From assembly GCA_046155605.1 (NCBI GenBank), contig JBJXFQ010000063.1:1-64000 (forward strand): 64,000 bases of DNA. Reading direction: 5' to 3'. This document shows positions 1 to 7,053 of this stretch, piece by piece. The translations under genes were made by a program, and so were the position numbers. Positions within the stretch are counted from its first letter, which is position 1, and each line of letters starts with the position of its first letter. A model generated the notes under the pieces. That model was not told the origin of the DNA. It was given only the letters and a program-made list of their open reading frames with translations, and did no database searches. Source of the DNA: JAEUIZ01 sp046155605 (lineage in GTDB: Bacteria; Planctomycetota; Phycisphaerae; Phycisphaerales; UBA1924).

Positions 1-1
1 G

Positions 2-22
2 CCCCCCCCCCCCCCCCCCCCC
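2..22. repeat. 21-nt poly-C homopolymer
   Basis: A run of 21 consecutive C residues lies 24 nt beyond the stop codon of the first carboxypeptidase gene, so it reads as poly-G just downstream on the coding strand. Long G/C homopolymers can be slippage-prone, but one at the very edge of a window can also be a contig-end or sequencing artefact. Confidence 0.8.
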
Positions 23-46
23 GACTCGTTGGCCCTGCTCCGAGGA

Positions 47-1486
47 TTACTGGTTTGCCGCCCACGCGTTGAGGAACGCCACATAGTCGTTGACGTTCAG
101 GCTGCCGCTGCGATCAAAGTCGGCGGCGGGGTCCATCGCGGCGAAGGCGTTGTTGAAGGCCACGAAATCGTTGATGTTGTAGAGGCAGTTGCCGTCGAAG
201 TCGGCGCGGAAGGGGTGCCGCTCCTTGATCCACTGGGCCTGGTAAAGGAGGCCGGGGAGGATCTCCTCGCCGTTGGGGATGATCTCGGTGGCCGGGAGGA
301 CGAAGTCGCTGCCGCGGAGTTCGATGGTGAAGGCGGTGGCGCCGCGTATGGCATAGGTCCAGTCGATGGCGGTGCCGCTCGATGGGTAGAGCGTGGAGTA
401 CCAGATTCCCGGCGTGTAGGTGGTCGAATGGACGGCCTCGATCCGCTGGTCCATCGTGGTGCCGAGGGTCAGGTAGGCGGCCTGGTCGGGGCTGGGCGTG
501 TTGGTGAAGCACCAGGGCCAGAGGATCAGTCGGCCGTAACTGTGCAGGTCGGTGTGACCGCGAAGGTTGGGCTTGGCGAGGGCGAAGTCTCGGAGGCGCT
601 GGGACTCGGGCTCGGAGAAGGGGCCGGTGCCGCGGTAGGTCTCGCTGGTGGGCGTGGCGCTCGCGCCGACGCCGCCCCACTGGTAGGCCCAGTTGCGGTT
701 GAGATCGACGCCGAAGGATCCGCCGGCGTTGGGGCGACGGTTCTTTCGCCAGTAGCGGTTGGTGGTCCAGGTGTATTCGTAGCCGTCGGGATTGGCGATG
801 GGGACGACGATGATCTCGACGTTGTCGACGATGTCCTTGATCGCGGGATCGGTGTCGTACCGACGGATGAGGGCGTCGGCGGTGAACATGTTGACCATCG
901 GCGAGATCCACTCGCGGGCGTGCTGGCAGGAGTTGAGGAGGAGGAGGGGCTTGCACCCGCGGCCCTGGCCGAGGGCGGGGCTGGTGATGCGGAGGCCGAA
1001 AATGGGGCGGCCTTCGAGGGAGTTGCCGAGGTTGATGCGCGAGGCGAGGTCGGGCCGGAGGGCGACGAGCGAATCGACGTAGGCGGAGATGGCGGCGAGA
1101 TTCTTGAAGTCGGCGAACCACGGGCCGTCGGCGTGGTTGTTGGCGGGGTTGAGGCGCGCGTTCTCGGCGTCGAGGACGAGTTGGAGGTTCTCGACGAGGA
1201 CGCGGAAGCGGAGGCCGGATTGCTGCAAGGCCGTGAGCGCCTCCATGGCGTCGGGCGAGATACGGGCCTCGTTGGTGCCGAGACGCCACTCGCATGAAGG
1301 GTCGGCACCGAGCGCGGAGAGAGCGAGAATGTCCTTGACGCCGCGGACCTGGACTTCGACGAGTTTGTGGTCGTCGTAGCGGACGGCGTTGGCGGTCGCC
1401 ATGGGCTGAGCGGGAGCGGTGGAGGCGAGCGCGAGGATTGCGGCGATCCCGGTTGTCCCGACGATTCGTGCGTGATGCGGTGTCAT
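47..1486 (-). CDS. Secreted M14 zinc carboxypeptidase with C-terminal dockerin-like module
   Basis: This is a 479-residue exported peptidase. Residues 1-27 form a signal peptide ending in APAQ. A propeptide-like segment (about 35-120) is followed by the M14 catalytic domain (about 125-420). The zinc ligands are visible in the CQHARE motif (H189, E192) with a third His in HTDLHSYG, and the catalytic Glu lies in FTIELRG. The last 55 residues hold two Asp/Asn-rich EF-hand-like repeats (DFDGN... and DFDRSGS...) typical of planctomycete dockerin-like tails. AAGGAG lies 8 nt before the ATG. It should cleave C-terminal residues from peptides outside the cytoplasm, and the tail probably mediates calcium-dependent anchoring (inference). 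A close paralogue sits 49 bp upstream in the same orientation. Confidence 0.93.
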   Translation of the reverse strand: MTPHHARIVGTTGIAAILALASTAPAQPMATANAVRYDDHKLVEVQVRGVKDILALSALGADPSCEWRLGTNEARISPDAMEALTALQQSGLRFRVLVENLQLVLDAENARLNPANNHADGPWFADFKNLAAISAYVDSLVALRPDLASRINLGNSLEGRPIFGLRITSPALGQGRGCKPLLLLNSCQHAREWISPMVNMFTADALIRRYDTDPAIKDIVDNVEIIVVPIANPDGYEYTWTTNRYWRKNRRPNAGGSFGVDLNRNWAYQWGGVGASATPTSETYRGTGPFSEPESQRLRDFALAKPNLRGHTDLHSYGRLILWPWCFTNTPSPDQAAYLTLGTTMDQRIEAVHSTTYTPGIWYSTLYPSSGTAIDWTYAIRGATAFTIELRGSDFVLPATEIIPNGEEILPGLLYQAQWIKERHPFRADFDGNCLYNINDFVAFNNAFAAMDPAADFDRSGSLNVNDYVAFLNAWAANQ

Positions 1487-1534
1487 TCGCGGCTCCTTCG
1501 GACGACCGGCGGCGAGCCGGTTGGTGCTGTGATG

Positions 1535-2968
1535 TTACTGGCCCGCGCCCCAGGCGTTAAGGAAGGCCATGAAATCGTTGACGTTGAGGCTGCCGCTTTG
1601 GTCGAAATCGGCGGCGGGATCTAGGGCGGCAAAGGCGTTGTTGAAGGCGATGAAATCGTTGATGTTATAGAGGCAGTTGCCGTCAAAGTCGGCGCGGAAC
1701 GGGTAGCGGGCGATGGTCCACTCGGCCTGGTACTTGAGAGCGGCCCAGGCCTCTTCGCAGGCGGGGATGATCTGTTCCGGCGGGAGGATGAACGTGCCGC
1801 GGTCGCGGAGTTCGTAGGTGAAACTGAAGGCCTGTCGATCGGCGTACATCCAATCGACCGAGACGCCGGCGGCGGGATAGACGGTCCAATAGATCGGCCC
1901 GTGGAGGTACATGGCACCGGCGACGGCCTGGGCGCGGTCGCGCATGGTCGAGCCGACGGCAAAGAAGGTGGATTGGTCTGGGCTGGCGGCGGAACTTGAA
2001 CCCCAGGGCCAGATGAGGAGTTGGCCGAAGGAGTGGAGGTCGAGGTGGCCTCGCAGGCCGGGCTTGGCAATGGCGAGGTCGCGGACCGCGCGGGTTTCAG
2101 GCTCGGAGAACGGAGACGGCCCCCAATAGACGCCGCTATTCGGGTTGGCGTTGCCGGCGCTGGAGTGGGGGAGCGCGAGCCCCCAGCCCTGAGCCCAGTT
2201 TCGGTTGAGGTCTACGCCAATAGTGCCGTCGCTGTTGACTCGGCGGTTCTTTCGCCAGAGGCGGTCGGTGGTCCAGGAGAAGGAATAGCCGTCGGGGTTG
2301 TTGACCGGAACGATGAGCCACTCGCCGTGATCGACGAGTTGAGTGATCGCGGGGTCGGTGCCGTAGTTTCGCACGAGTGTGTCGGCGACGTACATCGAGG
2401 CCATGACGGAGATCCACTCGCGGGCGTGCTGGCAGGAGTGGACGAGCATGGCGGGCTTGCATCCCCGGCCCTGGCCGAGGGCCGCGCTGGAGATTCGCAA
2501 GGCCCAGATGGGGCGTTGCTCGACGGAGAGGCCGATGATTTGGCGCGAGGCGAGTTCGGGGCGGAGGGCGATGAGGGTGTTGATGTAGGCGTCAACCGCG
2601 TCGAGGTTCTTGAAATCAGCGAACCAGGGGCCGTCGGCACCGCCACCCATGGCAGCGCCCCGTTCGAGCCGCGCTCGCTCGGCATCGATCTGCCGCTGAA
2701 TATCGGCGGCGGAGATTTCTACATGCATGCCCCGCGCAGCGAGGGCGTCAGCGGCACCGGGCGGCAGGAGGACGGTGCTCTCGCCGCGGTGGAGTTCGCA
2801 GCCGACGTCCGCACCGGCCTGCTGGAGCAAGGCGGCGTGCGCGAGCGAATCGACGCGGACGCGGGCCGCCTGCCAACCGTCGTAGCGCTTCAGCGCTGGC
2901 CCGACAGTGGGAGGCTCGCCGGCAGCACAGGCGAACACGAAGGCCGACAAGAGGCCGAGGGTGGTCAT
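1535..2968 (-). CDS. Secreted M14 zinc carboxypeptidase, tandem paralogue with dockerin-like module
   Basis: A 477-residue paralogue of the neighbouring carboxypeptidase, with the same architecture: signal peptide, propeptide-like region, M14 domain and dockerin-like tail. Zinc ligands are H181 and E184 in CQHARE, the third His is in HLDLHSFG, and the catalytic Glu is in FTYELRD. The two proteins diverge in the N-terminal 120 residues but are nearly identical over the last 55, also at DNA level, which suggests either strong constraint or gene conversion of the anchoring module. The two genes probably form an operon, this one first. The specificity pocket cannot be read with confidence, so the preferred C-terminal residue is unknown. 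Confidence 0.93.
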   Translation of the reverse strand: MTTLGLLSAFVFACAAGEPPTVGPALKRYDGWQAARVRVDSLAHAALLQQAGADVGCELHRGESTVLLPPGAADALAARGMHVEISAADIQRQIDAERARLERGAAMGGGADGPWFADFKNLDAVDAYINTLIALRPELASRQIIGLSVEQRPIWALRISSAALGQGRGCKPAMLVHSCQHAREWISVMASMYVADTLVRNYGTDPAITQLVDHGEWLIVPVNNPDGYSFSWTTDRLWRKNRRVNSDGTIGVDLNRNWAQGWGLALPHSSAGNANPNSGVYWGPSPFSEPETRAVRDLAIAKPGLRGHLDLHSFGQLLIWPWGSSSAASPDQSTFFAVGSTMRDRAQAVAGAMYLHGPIYWTVYPAAGVSVDWMYADRQAFSFTYELRDRGTFILPPEQIIPACEEAWAALKYQAEWTIARYPFRADFDGNCLYNINDFIAFNNAFAALDPAADFDQSGSLNVNDFMAFLNAWGAGQ

Positions 2969-3051
2969 GGGGGCATTATGCCACAGAGTGAGCGTTTCGT
3001 CGAGACAAATTTAGCGCTGTCAGGCCGATTCATCATCAGATTCTCGGTACC

Positions 3052-4665
3052 ATGCGTCCCATGCGAGGCATCCACGCGGCGGTTGTGATCGCTCTCGGCC
3101 TTATTCTCGGCGTGCCGTTCATCATGCGCCCGCGCTCGGTCGAGGTTCGTCGCGATGCCGCGACGATCGTGATCGTGACGCCCCATGTCCAGCAGATCCG
3201 GTCCGAGTTCGGCGAGGCGTTCTCGCGCTGGCACGAGCGGGTCTACAAAGAGCCGATCGCCGTCGATTGGCGGACGCCAGGCGGGACGTCGGACATCCGC
3301 AAGCAACTCGAGGCGCAGTATGCGGCCTTGGCGAAGTCGGGGCGGTTCAAGACAAAGGCGGCACGGACGGTCTCGCCCGCCGAAAAGGAGCAACTGACCG
3401 AGATCGAACTGGAATCAGGAGCGGTCGCGTTTGACGCGATGCTGGGCGGGGGGTCGTACGACCATCGGAAACTGAAAGAGGGCGTGGTTGTTTCGATCGG
3501 CGATCGACGCGTGCGGGTGCGGATGTCGAGGCCCGCGACGCTGACGGCGCGGCAACTCGAGGCGATTTTCGGCGAGAACAAGATCGGGACGGAGCAACTC
3601 TACGACGAGGATCAGTTCTGGCTGGGGACCGCACTCTCGAGTTTCGGAATCGTGTACAACCGCCGGGTGCTGCGCGACCTTGGGCTACCCGAGCCGGCGT
3701 CGTTCGAGGACCTGGCCGATCCGCGCTATGCGGGGAGCGTGGCCCTCTCAGACCCGCGGCAGTCGAGTTCGGTGGAGACGTCGATCAACGCACTGCTCGA
3801 CAACTATGGGTGGGAGCGCGGGTGGCGGATTCTGCGGGCCATGTGCGCGAACACGCGGTATTTCACCAACTCGTCGACCAAGCCGCCGCAGGATGTGGCG
3901 GCGGGCGAGGCCGCGGCTGGGCTGGCAATTGACTTCTACGGTCGTGGGCAGGCGGACGCGACGATGGCACCCGGCGAGACACCAGCCACGGCGCGGGTGG
4001 GGTATGTCGATCCGCCGGGGACGACCTTTGTTGACGCCGATCCGATTTCGCTGCTCGCTGGCGCGCCACATCCGGAGTTGGCGGATCGATTCGCGGAGTT
4101 TTGCCTGACGGACGAGGGGCAGGCGCTGTGGCAACTGGCGGCAAACGACACCCCGAAAGGCGAGACGAACCCGATTGCCGAAGACGGAAGGCCGCTTGGT
4201 CCGAGTCACCATCAGTTGCGACGGATGCCGATCCGGCGCGACCTCTACTCCCGGTTTCAGCGGTCTTTCGTTGACGACATCGATCCGTTTGCGCGTGCAT
4301 CGAAGGAACGATCGAGGGGGTGGCGTGATTCGATCAAGATCATGATGGCCTCGTTTGCCATCGACATAGCGGACGAGCAACGTGCGGCGTGGGCGGCGAT
4401 CGCTCGGGCGCGGGCGCGAACAGGATTTCCGGCCGAACGCATCGCCGAGATGGAGCGGGTGTTCTTTGATTGGCCCGAACATGACATCTGGCCGGAGAAA
4501 AGTCCCAGCGCCGGTCAGCGGCTGCGATTCACGGCGGAGAACTACAAGCCCATTCGTGAGGCGTGGCGTGATCCGGCGATCGCGGCTCGCAGCCGAATCG
4601 CGTACACGGCGTTCTTTCGGGATTGCTATCGGCGTGTCGTGGCGATCGAGGCTGGGAAGCCATGA
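3052..4665 (+). CDS. ABC-type extracellular solute-binding protein
   Basis: A 537-residue exported binding protein of the iron/spermidine-type solute-binding superfamily. An N-terminal hydrophobic segment (residues 10-25) acts as signal or anchor. The middle region has the family's typical LSSFGIVYNRRVL, a 'LADPRYAGSVALSDP' lobe and DEGQALWQ near residue 360; the remaining 150 residues are an unusual C-terminal extension. No permease or ATPase gene is adjacent, so its transporter must be encoded elsewhere, or it works as a sensor or enzyme. Its stop codon overlaps the start of the pyruvate kinase gene by 4 nt (ATGA), so the two are probably translationally coupled. The ligand is unknown. Confidence 0.82.
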   Translation: MRPMRGIHAAVVIALGLILGVPFIMRPRSVEVRRDAATIVIVTPHVQQIRSEFGEAFSRWHERVYKEPIAVDWRTPGGTSDIRKQLEAQYAALAKSGRFKTKAARTVSPAEKEQLTEIELESGAVAFDAMLGGGSYDHRKLKEGVVVSIGDRRVRVRMSRPATLTARQLEAIFGENKIGTEQLYDEDQFWLGTALSSFGIVYNRRVLRDLGLPEPASFEDLADPRYAGSVALSDPRQSSSVETSINALLDNYGWERGWRILRAMCANTRYFTNSSTKPPQDVAAGEAAAGLAIDFYGRGQADATMAPGETPATARVGYVDPPGTTFVDADPISLLAGAPHPELADRFAEFCLTDEGQALWQLAANDTPKGETNPIAEDGRPLGPSHHQLRRMPIRRDLYSRFQRSFVDDIDPFARASKERSRGWRDSIKIMMASFAIDIADEQRAAWAAIARARARTGFPAERIAEMERVFFDWPEHDIWPEKSPSAGQRLRFTAENYKPIREAWRDPAIAARSRIAYTAFFRDCYRRVVAIEAGKP

Positions 4666-6191
4666 CCCACGATCAACGCCCGACGCGAGTCAAGATTCTG
4701 GCGACGATCGGCCCGGCGAGCGATTCGCCGACGATGGTGTCGCGGCTCATCGAGGCCGGCGTGGCGGCCTTTCGGCTGAACTTCTCCCATGGGGCGCTCG
4801 CCGATCACGCGCGCCGGCTTGCGGTCATTCGCGCGGAGGCGGATCGACTCCATCGCGTCGTTGCGATCGTGGGTGATCTCTGCGGGCCCAAGATTCGCCT
4901 CGGGCGTGTGGACCCGCCGATCGTCGTCGAGACCGGCCAGGACGTGGCGCTGGTCGGTGGCGAGTCGGCCGCGCCCGGCGTGCTCACCGTCACCTATCTG
5001 CGTCTTGCCGACGAGGTGCGTCCGGGGCATCGCGTGCTCTTTGCCGATGGCGCGGTGCGGATGCTCGCGGTGGAGCGGCGCGAGGTAGCCGCCCGGCCGG
5101 CGCTGATCTGCCGGGTGACACAGGGCGGGCCGCTCTCGAGCGGGAAGGGCGTGAATCTGCCGGATTCGGTGCTCTCTGTCCCGGCGATCACGGAGCGCGA
5201 TTGGGAGTGTGTGGAGTGGGCGGTGCAGCACGGGCTGGACTATCTGGCCCTTTCATTTGTCAGGCGCGCGGATGAGGTCCGCGAACTCAAGCACCGTCTC
5301 TTCGGAATGTGCCCGGTTGATCGCACGCAGGCGGAATCGGACGGCCCCTCGACCGGCTCGCTGATCCAGGTGATCGCCAAGATTGAGAAGCCGGAGGCGG
5401 TGGCGGAACTGGAGCGCATCATCGAGGCGGCGGACGCCGTGATGGTTGCACGCGGTGATCTCGGCGTCGAGATGGACCTCGCTCAGGTGCCGGTGGTCCA
5501 GAAGCGCATCGTCGCGATGGCGGCGGATTGGGGGCGGCCGTGCATCGTGGCGACGCAGATGCTGGAGTCGATGATCGATAGCGCGTCGCCGACGCGCGCC
5601 GAGGTTTCGGACGTGGCCAACGCGGTCTTTGACGGCGCGGACGCGGTGATGCTCTCGGGCGAGACGGCGGTGGGGAAGTACCCGGCGTTGGCGGTGGACA
5701 TCATGCGCCGGGTGATCGATGCGGCCGAGGCGAGGATCGCGTCGCTGCCGCACACGGAGTCGCCCCCGAAGCGTCTCGTGGAATCGAAGTACCCGACCGC
5801 GGCGCTCGCGCACGGAGCCTGGCACATCGCGCGTGACATCGGCGCACGCGCTGTGGTCTGCTGGTCGCAGGCCGGGGGAACGGCCAGATATCTCTCGCAG
5901 AACGACTTCCGGATCCCGATTCTCGCGCTGACGACGAATCCCCATGCGGCACGGCGGATGGCGCTCCTGCGCGGAGTGACCCCGGTCGTGGCGACTGCGC
6001 CACCCGGGGGTCGGCTTGGCGCGTTCACGGACCTGGCGGAAAGGATGGTTCTTCAGCGAGGGTGGGTCGAGCGCGGCGATCCGGTGCTGCTCTTGGCGGG
6101 CAAGCCGCTGGGAACCCCGAAGGCGACAAACTCGATCGCCACGCTGTTTGTTGGTGACCCGACGGGCGGCTATCGCGCGCACTCGTCCTGA
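4662..6191 (+). CDS. pyk: Pyruvate kinase
   Basis: A 509-residue cytoplasmic enzyme converting phosphoenolpyruvate and ADP to pyruvate and ATP, the last step of glycolysis. Diagnostic motifs are present in order: RLNFSHG near the N-terminus, GDLCGPKIR, the substrate and Mg-binding AKIEKPEAV, MVARGDLGVE and ATQMLESMI; the C-terminal allosteric domain follows, including the AVVCWSQAGGTARYLS segment. The start chosen is the ATG in the ATGA overlap with the upstream binding-protein gene; an earlier in-frame start would lie inside that gene and adds no conserved sequence. Length matches the family's usual 470-510 residues. Confidence 0.97.
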   Translation: MTHDQRPTRVKILATIGPASDSPTMVSRLIEAGVAAFRLNFSHGALADHARRLAVIRAEADRLHRVVAIVGDLCGPKIRLGRVDPPIVVETGQDVALVGGESAAPGVLTVTYLRLADEVRPGHRVLFADGAVRMLAVERREVAARPALICRVTQGGPLSSGKGVNLPDSVLSVPAITERDWECVEWAVQHGLDYLALSFVRRADEVRELKHRLFGMCPVDRTQAESDGPSTGSLIQVIAKIEKPEAVAELERIIEAADAVMVARGDLGVEMDLAQVPVVQKRIVAMAADWGRPCIVATQMLESMIDSASPTRAEVSDVANAVFDGADAVMLSGETAVGKYPALAVDIMRRVIDAAEARIASLPHTESPPKRLVESKYPTAALAHGAWHIARDIGARAVVCWSQAGGTARYLSQNDFRIPILALTTNPHAARRMALLRGVTPVVATAPPGGRLGAFTDLAERMVLQRGWVERGDPVLLLAGKPLGTPKATNSIATLFVGDPTGGYRAHSS

Positions 6192-6204
6192 CGTGAGCGG
6201 CGGG

Positions 6205-6579
6205 TCAACGGCGCTTGTCGCGGCACTGGTCCAGGAAATCTACGGCACGGCGCAGGTGTGGGATCACGATCGATCCGCCGACGATCAGCGCGACGTCAAA
6301 GGCCTCCCACAGTTCTTGGTCGGAGATGCCGGCGGCGACGCACTGGTCGATGTGATACGCGACGCAGTCGTCGCAGCGGAGCACGAGGGAGGCCACGAGG
6401 CCGAGGAGTTCCTTGGTTCGAGCGGGGAGTGCGCCGTCGTCGTACGACTTGCCGTCGAGCGCGAAGAAGCGCTTGGTGACGAGGGTGCCGCCCGGTTTGT
6501 CGTCGCGGGTGGAATCGTCGCCGAGGATTCGGCGGTTGAGGCGGGTGCGGAACTCCTGGAACTGGTCGTATCGGGACAT
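6205..6579 (-). CDS. Carboxymuconolactone decarboxylase/AhpD-like family protein
   Basis: A 124-residue all-helical protein with the AhpD-type redox signature LRCDDCVAYHI (CxxC followed by His four residues later) at about residues 69-79. Members act as alkylhydroperoxidase-like peroxidases or as decarboxylases; the intact CxxC-H argues for the thiol-redox type. Short length is normal for single-domain members that work as oligomers. It converges with pyruvate kinase, 13 bp apart. The physiological reductant and substrate cannot be deduced. Confidence 0.88.
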   Translation of the reverse strand: MSRYDQFQEFRTRLNRRILGDDSTRDDKPGGTLVTKRFFALDGKSYDDGALPARTKELLGLVASLVLRCDDCVAYHIDQCVAAGISDQELWEAFDVALIVGGSIVIPHLRRAVDFLDQCRDKRR

Positions 6580-6721
6580 GCGGGAGTGTACGGGGCCGCG
6601 AGCGGGGCCCTTGGGGTGACATCAACCGTGCTTTGGGCGGTCTCACCTGCGCTCACGCCTGCAAACCCGAAGCGGTGCAGGTGTCGGACTCGCGACGCGC
6701 GACGGGCTGCATGAAGACGCC

Positions 6722-6952
6722 TCAGGCGGCCATGTCTTCTGGTGGCGCTTCGTCAACGACGATCACGGCGTCGGCCCGCTGCGAGGCGAAGTGGGCTCCC
6801 ATTTGCTCGCGGATGCGCGAGGCACGCTCTTTGAGTATGTAGTAGCCGGCTTCGTTGCGGACGGTGATCGAGAGGCAATGGAGGATCGCCAGAAGCGTCG
6901 CGGCAGCAACCGCGGCGAGCAAAAGCCAGACCTCAACGGAGAAGGGGGACAC
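6722..6952 (-). CDS. Small single-span membrane protein, hypothetical
   Basis: An open frame encoding about 76 residues from a GTG at 6952: one hydrophobic helix (VWLLLAAVAAATLLAIL) near the N-terminus, then a basic amphipathic stretch (ILKERASRIREQMG) and an acidic tail. The frame stays open upstream to an ATG at 7129, but that would overlap the divergent gene starting at 7054 and adds only low-complexity sequence, so the start is uncertain. No family recognised. It would be a cytoplasmic-tail membrane protein sharing a divergent promoter region with the next gene. Confidence 0.45.
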   Translation of the reverse strand: MSPFSVEVWLLLAAVAAATLLAILHCLSITVRNEAGYYILKERASRIREQMGAHFASQRADAVIVVDEAPPEDMAA

Positions 6953-7053
6953 GGAGAGGGGATCGGCACGCCGAGCGCGCGGCTTGAGTCGGCGCGACAG
7001 TCTGCCGACGTCCGCGAAACCCGAGGGCCGAGGTCCGGTAGGATTGGCGGCAC

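Noticed and set aside
29..1297. Long open frames opposite the first carboxypeptidase gene
   Set aside because: High-GC shadow frames; translations are Gly/Val/Arg-rich low complexity with no domain, while the minus frame has complete M14 motifs.
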